Of a DNA stretch of 41,280 nucleotides, positions 7,764 to 15,705 are shown piece after piece. The DNA comes from Gemmatimonadota bacterium (GTDB lineage Bacteria; Gemmatimonadota; Gemmatimonadetes; Gemmatimonadales; Gemmatimonadaceae). The notes beneath the pieces are model-generated. The model did not search any database. It was not told the DNA's origin and saw only the letters and a list, made by a program, of their open reading frames with translations. The position numbers and the translations under genes are program-made. Numbering within the stretch: position 1 is the stretch's first letter; each line of letters starts with the position of its first letter. The DNA lies in NCBI GenBank assembly GCA_003223455.1, contig QHVE01000069.1, forward strand, positions 1 through 41,280, in the 5' to 3' direction.

Positions 7764-10700
7764 TTACGACCTGGCCGGCGACGCCGGCCCCGGATGGTTG
7801 ACCTTCTTCAAGTAGACCACCGCGGTGTAGGTGTTGAGCTCTTCGAACACGTGGTACGCGCGCCGGTCCTCGACCGCCTGCGTCACCGCCCACTTGGGGT
7901 CCGCCGCATCACCGAAGGTGATCGCCCGCGACGGGCAGGCCTGCGCGCACGCGGTGGTGAACTCGTTCGCGACGAGCTCCCGACCTTCCGTCTTCGCCCG
8001 TGTCTCGGCCTCGCGGATGCGCTGGACGCAGAACGTGCACTTCTCCATCACGCCCTTCGTCCGGACGGTGACGTCGGGGTTGAGCTGCCAGTGCAGCGGC
8101 TCCGGGAACGCGTACTGCTTGCGGTCTTCCTCGCCGTAACCGAACCAGTTGAAGTAGCGGACCTTGTACGGACAGTTGTTGCTGCAGTAGCGCGTGCCGA
8201 CGCAGCGGTTGTACACCTGGACGTTGAGTCCGTCCGGCGCGTGATACGTCGCATACACGGGGCACACCGGCTCGCACGGCGCGTTGCCGCAGTGCTGGCA
8301 GAGCATCGGCGTGAACCGGGCCTCGAAGTCCTCCGTGAACTGCTCGGACTCGGCGCCCTCGAAGTAGCGCTCGATGCGCAGCCAGTTCATCTCACGCCCG
8401 CGCGTGATGTTGAACCCTGGCTTGGAGACGGCGAACACGGTGGCGTTCTGCCACGACGCGCCGACGGTCGGGATGTTGTTCTCGGCGTAGCACGCCGTGA
8501 CGCACGCCGAGCACCCAGTGCAGCGCGCGAGGTCGATCGTCATCGCCCACCGGCGATTCGCCATCCCCGACCAGTGATTCGGGGCGTACATCCCCTTCTC
8601 CTTCCCTCGATCCTCCGCGGTGGGCGACCCGAGGTCACCCTGCGCGTCGGCGGCAACGGGGGAGCGCAGTCCCGGCAGGAACTGGCCACTGGGCTCGCCC
8701 GGGATCTCCTCGTGATGCTCGCCGCGCGCTCCCTCCGCCTTTCCGCCGGCGCCTTCGCCCTGCGACCCGCCGCCGCCGCTCTCCTGATTCGCGCTGCCCT
8801 GTGGCGCCAGGGCGTTGGCATTCTCGGCGCCGCGGGACTGCTGGAGGCCGGCGAGCTGCGTGAGCGTCAGCGCCTGCGCGATGCCGCGGCCGTGCTGGCG
8901 CGCCGAGCCTTCGGTGGAGACGAGCGTCTCGTGATCGCCGGTCTTGGCGAGCGTCGCCTTGGTCGAGACCAGCGCGAGGCCGCCGGCGAGATCCGTGCGC
9001 GGCGCCAGCAGATCCTGCGTCCGCGCGCCGATGCCGCGCGCGTAGCGGCCGTAGCCCCACTGGATCGTGTTGCGATCGGTGTGCTTCGGCTCGAACGCGT
9101 CGAGTCGGGTCGCCGACGCGTGTCCCTGGCCGATGGCGACCGCCAGAGTGTCGGGGCGCACGCCGAGGTACAGGTAGGCTGGCGCGCGGACCTTTCCGGA
9201 CTGCGTCGTGACCTCGACGATGTCGCCGCGCTCGATGCCGAGGCGTGCGGCCGTCTGCGGATGAATCTCCACCCACGAGCTCCACAGCACCTTCGACACA
9301 GGGTCGGGGAGCTCTTGGAGCCACGGCTTGTTCGCACCTCGTCCGTCACCGAGGACCGGTGAGAGATACGTGACGAGATAGAAGTCGCCGTGCGAGGTAT
9401 CGAGCGACGGCGCGGCCTGGGCCGGCGCGACGGCCGCGACTGTGGGTGTCGTGCGCGGCGCGGTGCTGCCGGCGCTGACGCCCTTCGCGACCGCAGCCGT
9501 GAATGCCGACATGCCGCCGGCGAAGCGCGAGATCAGCCAGCTGCGATAGTCCCGCTGCGGGTACCGTGCGGCGTTCGCCGGGTCCTTGAGCGCGACCTGG
9601 ATGAGCACGTCCGCCGTCGCGCGCGTGCCCGAGAACACCGGATCCATCGCCGGCTGCTGCGTCGAGATCACATTCGGAGTCGCCTGTGCGTCGCCCCACG
9701 ACTCGAGTGAGTGCTGATCGGGAAGGATCAGGTCGCAGAGCTCGGTGGTCTCGTCCGGGTACATCGAGAAGCTGACCTTGAACGGCACCTTCGCGAACGC
9801 GTCGGCGAACCGTGCGCCCGCTGGCAGCGAGAATGCCGGATTGGCGCCGCGCACGAAGGCGATCGGCACCGCACCCGAGCGCATCTGCTCGACCGTGGCA
9901 AGCACGTCGGCGACGCGAACGGCGCCGTCGAACGCCGTCATCGGCTCGGCGTTCCTGATCGTGGTGCCGACGGCGCCCGCCGACTGATTGATCGCGACGA
10001 CCGCCTGCGCGAGCGCGAGCGCGTCTGGCCCACGTGCGCCGGCGAGCACGAGCGCGGGCTTCGCCGTGGTGAGCTCCTGCTGCAGGCGTGCGAGCGTCGC
10101 CTCGGAAACACCGCTCGCGGTGGCTGCGTCGGCCAACGTACCACGGCCGGCGAGCGCATTGGCGATCGCGACCTCCGATCCGGGGCGGCACGCGATCCAC
10201 TGATCCGCGTTGAGACCCGTGAGCGACCGCCGCGGACCGACGTAGACGAAGCGCGGCGCACCCTCGATCTTCGCGCGCGCGTCGGCGAAGTCGAGCTGCT
10301 GCGGGACCGACATTCCCCAGCCGTCGAGGAAGTCGGCGCCGAACGAGACGATGAGACGTGCGTCCTGGAACGACAGCCGCGGCCAGCTCGTTCCGTAGGC
10401 GGCACGGTTGGCTTCTACGGCCGCGCTGTCCGCCTCGAAGTCGACGCTGAGGTGCGGGCGCATGCCGAAGCCGGCGAGCCACGCGTCGAGGAAGGAGGGA
10501 AAGCTGCCCGTCTCGTGCTGATTGATGAACACCGCGTTGGCTGCGGAGCCGCGGCTCCTCGCCTCGCCGATCCTCTGGCTCAGCAGCGTGAGGGCGCGGT
10601 CCCAGTCGATCGGCTTCCAGACGCCGCCCTCCTTGACCATGGGGCCGCGCAGCCGGTCCGGGTTGTACAGCCCCTGCACCGCAGACTGTCCGCGCGCGCA

Positions 10701-10907
10701 CAGCGCGCCGCGGTTGAGCGGATGCTCCGGGTTTCCCTCGAGCTTCGTGACGCGGCCGTCACGCGTCTCGGCGATGACGCCGCAGCCCGCGGCGCACTCG
10801 CGACAGGTCGTCGCGTAGTAGGTCGATGCGACGGCGGCGCTGGACGCTCCGAGCACCTTCAGGAAGTCACGGCGCTTGACGCCCGTGGACCCTGTCTGGT
10901 TGCTCAT
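7764..10907 (-). CDS. actB: alternative complex III iron-sulfur subunit ActB (MopB fold plus ferredoxin domain)
   Basis: A 1047-residue fusion. A Tat signal (KRRDFLK, residues 11-17) starts it. Residues about 30-640 form a molybdopterin-oxidoreductase-like domain without obvious cofactor-ligand motifs of active enzymes. A Gly/Gln/Glu-rich linker of roughly 100 residues follows. The last third is a DmsB/NrfC-type ferredoxin domain with four cysteine groups (CTGCSACVTAC, CQHCGNAPCEPVC, CVGTRYCSNNC, CTFC with ACAQAC), expected to hold three 4Fe-4S and one 3Fe-4S cluster that pass electrons from ActC to the haem subunits. Unusually, the N-terminal domain keeps CxxCxxxC plus a fourth cysteine (C35, C38, C42, C70), the pattern of an active molybdoenzyme's 4Fe-4S site. 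It starts 21 bases after actA. Confidence 0.95.
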   Translation of the reverse strand: MSNQTGSTGVKRRDFLKVLGASSAAVASTYYATTCRECAAGCGVIAETRDGRVTKLEGNPEHPLNRGALCARGQSAVQGLYNPDRLRGPMVKEGGVWKPIDWDRALTLLSQRIGEARSRGSAANAVFINQHETGSFPSFLDAWLAGFGMRPHLSVDFEADSAAVEANRAAYGTSWPRLSFQDARLIVSFGADFLDGWGMSVPQQLDFADARAKIEGAPRFVYVGPRRSLTGLNADQWIACRPGSEVAIANALAGRGTLADAATASGVSEATLARLQQELTTAKPALVLAGARGPDALALAQAVVAINQSAGAVGTTIRNAEPMTAFDGAVRVADVLATVEQMRSGAVPIAFVRGANPAFSLPAGARFADAFAKVPFKVSFSMYPDETTELCDLILPDQHSLESWGDAQATPNVISTQQPAMDPVFSGTRATADVLIQVALKDPANAARYPQRDYRSWLISRFAGGMSAFTAAVAKGVSAGSTAPRTTPTVAAVAPAQAAPSLDTSHGDFYLVTYLSPVLGDGRGANKPWLQELPDPVSKVLWSSWVEIHPQTAARLGIERGDIVEVTTQSGKVRAPAYLYLGVRPDTLAVAIGQGHASATRLDAFEPKHTDRNTIQWGYGRYARGIGARTQDLLAPRTDLAGGLALVSTKATLAKTGDHETLVSTEGSARQHGRGIAQALTLTQLAGLQQSRGAENANALAPQGSANQESGGGGSQGEGAGGKAEGARGEHHEEIPGEPSGQFLPGLRSPVAADAQGDLGSPTAEDRGKEKGMYAPNHWSGMANRRWAMTIDLARCTGCSACVTACYAENNIPTVGASWQNATVFAVSKPGFNITRGREMNWLRIERYFEGAESEQFTEDFEARFTPMLCQHCGNAPCEPVCPVYATYHAPDGLNVQVYNRCVGTRYCSNNCPYKVRYFNWFGYGEEDRKQYAFPEPLHWQLNPDVTVRTKGVMEKCTFCVQRIREAETRAKTEGRELVANEFTTACAQACPSRAITFGDAADPKWAVTQAVEDRRAYHVFEELNTYTAVVYLKKVNHPGPASPARS

Positions 10908-10928
10908 TCGATCAGATCCTCGGGCGGT

Positions 10929-11672
10929 CTAGTAGTGACAGGCCGCGCAGTCGTAGCGCGCGCGCCGGCGCTCGACCGACGGAGTGGCGCCGCCGTTCGA
11001 CGCGACGGTAGCCGGCGGGGTCGTGCGTGCCGAGTCGGGGACGACTCCCATGCCAGGCGACGAGAGCGAGATGCCCGCGCGCGTGCCAGGCGTGCCGTAC
11101 GGCGCCCCACCCGAGTAGCCGGCCGGCGGCACGTTGTCGTAGCCAGCGGCCTTCTGCCCTTCCTTCGGATCGTAGCCGTTCACGTGGCAGTTGACGCACC
11201 ACCCCATGTTCAGCGACGCGTACTGGTAGACCTGCGCCATCTTCTGTACCTGGCCGTGGCAGGTCTGGCAGGTCACTCCCGCGTTCACATGGCGAACGTG
11301 CGGGAAGTGGACGTACTCGGGAACCTTATGAATGCGCACCCAGGGGACGGGGCGCTTGTCGGCGTAGTACTTCGCGAGCTTCTGGATCTCCGGCTTCTGT
11401 GCCGCGACGATCGTGTGGCACCCCATGCAGGTGTTGACCGCGGGCATGCCCACGTCCTGCGACTTGTTGGCGGTGTTGTGGCAATAGAGGCAGTTCATGC
11501 CCAACCCGCCGTCCTTCGTCGCGCCCGCGTGTCTCGGGTGCGGGAAGTTGATCGGCTGCGTCGGCTGATTGCCCTGTGAGGATGATGCGCCACTGTAAGC
11601 GGAGAGCACGACGGCGCCGATCACGAGCAGGAGCAACCCTGGGATCGCCGTCCACTTCCTTCGCTGCGTCAT
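10929..11672 (-). CDS. actA: alternative complex III pentahaem cytochrome c subunit ActA
   Basis: A 247-residue protein, first gene of the operon. One N-terminal hydrophobic segment (IPGLLLLVIGAVVLSAYSG) anchors or exports it. Five CxxCH motifs are present: residues 61-65, 82-86, 135-139, 159-163 and, at the very end, 242-246, matching the five c-type haems of known ActA. Extra histidines (HPRH, HFPHVRH) are candidate sixth ligands. The stretch between haems 4 and 5 is rich in Gly, Pro, Thr and Ser. It receives electrons from ActB and relays them to ActE or a soluble acceptor. A CRP-like dyad lies 35 bases upstream of the start. Confidence 0.95.
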   Translation of the reverse strand: MTQRRKWTAIPGLLLLVIGAVVLSAYSGASSSQGNQPTQPINFPHPRHAGATKDGGLGMNCLYCHNTANKSQDVGMPAVNTCMGCHTIVAAQKPEIQKLAKYYADKRPVPWVRIHKVPEYVHFPHVRHVNAGVTCQTCHGQVQKMAQVYQYASLNMGWCVNCHVNGYDPKEGQKAAGYDNVPPAGYSGGAPYGTPGTRAGISLSSPGMGVVPDSARTTPPATVASNGGATPSVERRRARYDCAACHY

Positions 11673-11706
11673 CGCGATGTGGTGAGGGAAGACGGGTGGA
11701 GGGACA

Positions 11707-11722
11707 TGTGAACGAATTCACA
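11707..11722. promoter_or_regulatory. CRP/FNR-type dyad upstream of the act operon
   Basis: The sequence TGTGAACGAATTCACA contains both half-sites TGTGA-N6-TCACA, a perfect match to the classic CRP consensus. It lies 35-50 bases before the actA ATG, the only control-site-like element in this 195-base gap. A CRP/FNR-family protein could bind it; which one, and whether it activates or represses, cannot be told. Confidence 0.45.
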
Positions 11723-11867
11723 AGGCTCCAGACCAGCAGGCAAATTTGAGCGCGCGTCGAGGTCGCCGCAAGCGACGACGTGAAGCCGGTCGTCGTGCGC
11801 ATCGATCGGACCGCGGGCAGTCGGGAAGCTCCCCGAGCCAAGTTCAGGGGTCAAGTCGGCGTTTACC

Positions 11868-12629
11868 CTACCGACCGAGCGAGGCGACATCCGTGATCGC
11901 TGCGTGGCGCAGCGATTCGGGAAGCAGATCGAGATTGGCGCGCGCGTTCTGCGTGAGCCGGAGCGGCCAGTGCGTGCCGTACACGAAGCGCTCGGCGCCG
12001 ATCGTACGGACGAGATGCGCGAAGTGATCCTCGGGGGGGCCCCAGATCCACGCGAAGTCCCACAAGACGCGTCGCTGCTCGTCGGGGGTGAGGCTCCAGT
12101 GCGTCTCCTCGAGCAGCTCGCGGCCGGCGCCGGTCACGACGAGTCGAACCGACGCGCCCGCTCGGGCGAGCGTCCGGATGTGCGCCGCGGTGAGATCACC
12201 CGCCACGTCGAGGGCGCTGCGCTGGCGCAGGTCCTCGAAGCGCACGGTGAGCACGAGTGGCACGCGCAGCTCGCCACACGAGAGCGCGAGCGCGCGCATG
12301 GAGGCGTCGTGCGGCCCCATCCCCCAGTGCATCGGGTAGGCGCGGATGGCCGGCGAGCCCTGCTCCACCAGATCGCGCAGCATGTGCTCCCAGCGCGGCC
12401 AATCGGGACGCACCACCGGAGCGGGGTGGAGAGTGGAGCGGTGCGGCACGAGCGCGGCGAGCAGCGACTCGTTGGCGGCGACCGGGTCGCGCTGCCATGG
12501 TGCCGGCAGATAGCCGACCCACGCGCCGGACAGCCCTTCGCGCGCGAGCACCCGCACGAGGACGTCCGGGTCCGGATGCGGGAGCTGCCGGAATGGATAC
12601 GGGCCGATGAACGCCGCGCAGTCGATCAT
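11868..12629 (-). CDS. amidohydrolase-fold protein lacking metal ligands (likely pseudoenzyme)
   Basis: A 253-residue relative of the amidohydrolase-2 TIM barrels and of the gene directly upstream. Strand landmarks align with that neighbour, but every expected metal ligand is changed. The HxH of strand 1 is CAAF (A5 and F7), the strand-5 histidine position is L127/T128 in PLVLTVR, the strand-6 histidine is G167 in RLVVTGAG, and the strand-8 aspartate in the FVYGTHWP segment is H220. It begins inside the upstream stop codon (ATGA), so the two are made together. A non-catalytic partner or regulator of the intact enzyme is the simplest reading; a metal-independent reaction is the alternative. 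It ends the five-gene run, 195 bases before the act operon. Confidence 0.75.
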   Translation of the reverse strand: MIDCAAFIGPYPFRQLPHPDPDVLVRVLAREGLSGAWVGYLPAPWQRDPVAANESLLAALVPHRSTLHPAPVVRPDWPRWEHMLRDLVEQGSPAIRAYPMHWGMGPHDASMRALALSCGELRVPLVLTVRFEDLRQRSALDVAGDLTAAHIRTLARAGASVRLVVTGAGRELLEETHWSLTPDEQRRVLWDFAWIWGPPEDHFAHLVRTIGAERFVYGTHWPLRLTQNARANLDLLPESLRHAAITDVASLGR

Positions 12630-13429
12630 GCGGCGACGCAGCGCGGAAAGGTCCCCGGCGGGAAGAGCCGCGCCGCATTTCCCCAGCGAACGGCGCGCAG
12701 ATCGTCCTCGGGCAGCCCGACGACCTCGAGCGCGCGAAGCTTGGCGAGCCCGGTCTCCATCGTCAGATCGCAGGCCCAGAGGAGCCGCTGCGCTCCGAGC
12801 ACCTGGAGCGCGGTGTCGATCATGCCGCGATCCACGCCGCTGCCCGAGAGATCGGGGTAGACGTTCGGCGTGTCCACGACCGCCGGAAGCGTATGCGCCC
12901 AGTCTCCGCCGCCGCCAAGGTGGGCCAGGATGAACGCCACCCGCGGATGCCGCGCGGCGAGGCGCGCGAGGTCGCGGCCGTCGGAGATCTCCTGGTTCGG
13001 CCACTCGCGGGTGCGATGCTGCCAGATGTGATGCAGGATGGGAAGTCCGTGCTCTTCGGCGAGCGCGCAGATGGGATCGTTGAGCGCATCATCGGCGCGA
13101 CGGCTCGCCAGTAGCTTCACGCCCACTGCGCCCGACGCGACGCCGCGCGCGATCTCGTCGAGCGCATGGGCGGTGTGGTTCGGATTCACGGTGACGTACC
13201 AGCGCACGCGCTCGCGGTCGGCGTCGGCCATGGCGCGCATGACGTCGTTCCCACGCGAGACGTCGGTCGGCGAGGTGTGTCCGTACGAGCCGAGCACGCT
13301 CACGACGTGATACGTCACACCGATCGCGTCACCGGCGCGCATCCGCGCCGCATTGACGCGCTCCCAATCGCCCCGGCCCGATTCGGCGTGATAGAAGTGC
13401 GCGTGCGCGTCGATGAGCGGATCCGTCAC
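12626..13429 (-). CDS. amidohydrolase family protein (amidohydrolase-2 type, metal ligands intact)
   Basis: A 267-residue cytoplasmic TIM-barrel hydrolase or decarboxylase. The ligand set is complete: H9 and H11 (DAHAH), H133/H134 (PILHHIW), H170 (FILAHLGG) and D221 (WACDLT), the same layout as ACMSD-type amidohydrolases. The start is GTG 13429, overlapping the purU stop by four bases; no ATG offers the DAHAH strand with less overlap. The substrate is unknown. Its place between a formyl-THF hydrolase homologue and a metal-less paralogue suggests a small-molecule pathway rather than housekeeping. Length is short compared with many family members (about 300) but the fold appears whole. Confidence 0.85.
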   Translation of the reverse strand: MTDPLIDAHAHFYHAESGRGDWERVNAARMRAGDAIGVTYHVVSVLGSYGHTSPTDVSRGNDVMRAMADADRERVRWYVTVNPNHTAHALDEIARGVASGAVGVKLLASRRADDALNDPICALAEEHGLPILHHIWQHRTREWPNQEISDGRDLARLAARHPRVAFILAHLGGGGDWAHTLPAVVDTPNVYPDLSGSGVDRGMIDTALQVLGAQRLLWACDLTMETGLAKLRALEVVGLPEDDLRAVRWGNAARLFPPGTFPRCVAA

Positions 13430-14331
13430 TCGAACACCACGGCGCGGTCGCCGCTGAGAAAGACGCGCTCCTCGAGCAGGAGGGTCAACGCGTGGGCGAG
13501 CACGATCTTCTCCACATCGCGTCCGGCCCGTGCCATGTCCGCCGCGGTGTGCGCGTGCGTCACCGGTCGCACGTCCTGGGCGATGATCGGTCCCGTGTCC
13601 AGATCGTCCGTGACGATGTGCGCGGTCGCGCCGATGATCTTGACCCCGCGATCGAACGCCTGCTGATACGGGCGCGCACCGACGAAGGCGGGCAGGAACG
13701 AGTGGTGGATGTTGACGATGCGCGCCGGATAGGCGGCCACGAACGCCGGCGAGAGCACGCGCATGTACTTCGCGAGCACGAGGAACTCGGGGTCATACGC
13801 CGCGAGCACGTCGCGGATCGCCGCTTCGTGCTCGGCGCGATCGCGTCCTTCATGACTCACGTGATGGAACGGCACGCCGAATCGTTCCACGAGCCGGCCG
13901 AGCGTCGGATAGTTGCTGATCACCGCCTCGACGTGCGCCGGGATGTCCCCCTCCGCATGCCGCAGCAGGAGGTCGCCGAGGCAATGCGCCTCCTTCGTCG
14001 CGAGAATGACGATGCGACGCGGCTCGGTGGTGGCGATGCGCACGTTGGCGTTCAGCGGCAGCTCCGTCCGGAGCTCGCCGATGAGCGCGTCGGTGGGCCG
14101 GTCGCCGGCGAATGCCGTCCGCATGAAGAAGTGGCGTCGCATGGGGTCGACGTATTCGTGATTGCTCACGACACTGAATCCCGCGCGGAACAGCACGCCG
14201 GTGATCCGATGCACCAGCCCCACCTCGTCGGGACAGTCGATCAGCAGCAGCCGCGTCGTCGCTTCCGATGACGCCGACGCCCGCGACGCGTCGAGGGACG
14301 TGCGCGCCGCATCGGCGGGGCGCAGCGTCAT
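13426..14331 (-). CDS. purU: formyltetrahydrofolate deformylase-like protein
   Basis: A 301-residue protein: about 25 variable residues, an ACT domain (about 26-105, LLLIDCPDEVGLVHRITGVL), then a formyltransferase domain. The catalytic triad of the family is present: N207 and H209 (IVNIHHSFLP) and D245 (DDLDTGPII). PurU hydrolyses 10-formyl-THF to formate and THF, balancing one-carbon and glycine pools or feeding PurT. Translation is coupled on both sides, sharing one base with the aminotransferase stop and four with the next amidohydrolase. That context is unusual for a folate housekeeping gene, so a role in removing or moving a formyl group in a small catabolic pathway is possible. Confidence 0.88.
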   Translation of the reverse strand: MTLRPADAARTSLDASRASASSEATTRLLLIDCPDEVGLVHRITGVLFRAGFSVVSNHEYVDPMRRHFFMRTAFAGDRPTDALIGELRTELPLNANVRIATTEPRRIVILATKEAHCLGDLLLRHAEGDIPAHVEAVISNYPTLGRLVERFGVPFHHVSHEGRDRAEHEAAIRDVLAAYDPEFLVLAKYMRVLSPAFVAAYPARIVNIHHSFLPAFVGARPYQQAFDRGVKIIGATAHIVTDDLDTGPIIAQDVRPVTHAHTAADMARAGRDVEKIVLAHALTLLLEERVFLSGDRAVVFE

Positions 14332-15674
14332 CAGCGCGAACGCTCCCAGTCGGCGAGGGCGACGAGTGCGCTGCTCGTCGCTGCCTCGATCTCCTGAATC
14401 GCATCCTCGTCGTGCGCCACCGCGGCGAAGTTGTACGCGCCACGCTTGACGATCGCGCCGGCCCTCGCGCACTCGGCGAGGAATCGCGCCTCGCGAACGG
14501 CGTCGTCCCAGCGAAGCAGAAACATCGGGTCGATTCCGTCGATCGTGACGCCACCGATTCCGCTCGCGGCGATGGCCCGCTCGAACGCTGCGCGGAGCTC
14601 CCGCCCCGTCTCGGCGAGGGTGGCGCAGACATCGGCTTCCTCGTGCCAGTCGAGGACGGCGAGCGCCGCGGCGAGCGCCGTGGACTCGCTGGCGAGGGTG
14701 GAGGAGATCCACGTCTCGCGCGCCGCGTCCATGAGCGCGGCGCGACCGACGACCGTCGCCAGGGGATAGCCGTTGGCGAGCGCCTTGCCGAACGTCGCCA
14801 GATCGGGCGTGATGCCGCACACCTCTTGATATCCGCCGGGTGCGACGCGAAACCCCGTCTTGATCTCGTCGAACACGAGTGCGGCGCCGCTCGCGTCGCA
14901 CAGCTCGCGCGCGCGGCGCAGCCAGTCCTCGGAGGGCGCGCGTTCGACCACCGGCTCAAGCACGACGGCCGCGAGATCGGACCCCGCCTCGGCGACGGCG
15001 CGCTCGAGTGCCGCGACCTCGTCGAACGGCACGCGCTGCGTCGCGGACCGCACGGCCGCGGGTACCCCTGCCGCGTCGGACGACCAGTCGTGCCAACCGA
15101 AGTAGCCGCACGAAATCACGCGCTCGCGTCCGGTGTAGGTCCGCGCGATGCGCACCGCCGCCGACGTCGCCTCGGCGCCCGTCTTCAGAAACTGCACGCG
15201 CTCGGCACAGGGAATGAGCGTGTGCAGCCGCTCGGCAAGCTCCACCTCGCGCCAGCTCGACAGCGCGCCGAGGTGGCCCTCCGTTACGGCCTCCACGACG
15301 GCCCGCGTGACGCGCGGCTCGCCGTACCCGAGCGCGACGGAGCCGAGCCCCATCGTGCAATCCACGTAGCTCGTGCCCTGGACGTCGACGACCCGGCAGC
15401 CGCGCGCCGAGAGCAGATGCGTGGGCAGATCGGCATCGGCGTCGTCACCCCAGAGCGCGACGGCGCGCTTGCTCCCCGTCGAGGCGCCCGTGGGGAGAAC
15501 AGCTTCCGCGCGCTCGCGCCAGCTACGCTGGCTGGCGGCTTCCGGCGACGCGTCATCGACGTCCGTGACGTCGGGCTCGCTCTCCTGCTCGTCGCCGCTC
15601 TCCGCCGGCTCGTCGACCGGAGGTTGGGCGGGCGGGGCGTCGCGGCCGCGGCCGAAGAATCGTGAGAAGGCCAT
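14331..15674 (-). CDS. class III PLP-dependent aminotransferase (glutamate-1-semialdehyde-aminomutase-like)
   Basis: A 447-residue fold-type I enzyme. Residues from about 75 on match class III aminotransferases: the phosphate-binding region FLKTGAEATSAAVRIAR, the stacking region GYFGWHDW, the cofactor aspartate in LVFDEIKTGFR and the PLP lysine in TFGKALANGYPL. The first 60 or so residues, after MAFSRFFGRGRD, are acidic and low in complexity. The lysine context differs from genuine HemL (which has GKxIGGGLP), so tetrapyrrole synthesis is unlikely; related enzymes act on sugars or amino acids in accessory clusters. ATG 15674 is 31 bases after trmJ and the stop overlaps purU by one base. Confidence 0.88.
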   Translation of the reverse strand: MAFSRFFGRGRDAPPAQPPVDEPAESGDEQESEPDVTDVDDASPEAASQRSWRERAEAVLPTGASTGSKRAVALWGDDADADLPTHLLSARGCRVVDVQGTSYVDCTMGLGSVALGYGEPRVTRAVVEAVTEGHLGALSSWREVELAERLHTLIPCAERVQFLKTGAEATSAAVRIARTYTGRERVISCGYFGWHDWSSDAAGVPAAVRSATQRVPFDEVAALERAVAEAGSDLAAVVLEPVVERAPSEDWLRRARELCDASGAALVFDEIKTGFRVAPGGYQEVCGITPDLATFGKALANGYPLATVVGRAALMDAARETWISSTLASESTALAAALAVLDWHEEADVCATLAETGRELRAAFERAIAASGIGGVTIDGIDPMFLLRWDDAVREARFLAECARAGAIVKRGAYNFAAVAHDEDAIQEIEAATSSALVALADWERSR

Positions 15675-15705
15675 GTCGGAAAGAGAGGAACGCGAGCGGG
15701 TGGCG

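Noticed and set aside
6341-7801. Plus-strand open frame of 486 codons
   Set aside because: It lies antisense to actC, is composed of Arg/Glu/Asp/His-rich low-complexity translation and has no family motif; a GC-rich shadow frame.
3654-11672. Polysulfide/DMSO-reductase-like operon instead of alternative complex III
   Set aside because: The gene order pentahaem cytochrome, MopB-ferredoxin fusion, NrfD, DUF3341, monoheme cytochrome, second NrfD is specific to actABCDEF.
11820-11835. Terminator after the metal-less amidohydrolase gene
   Set aside because: Only a 5-bp imperfect palindrome (TCGGG...CCCGA) without a T-tract; too weak to call.
14331-15674. Call as HemL (glutamate-1-semialdehyde aminomutase)
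   Set aside because: Similar fold, but the PLP-lysine context (FGKALANGYPL) and the later STLASES segment differ from genuine HemL; kept as a general class III aminotransferase.
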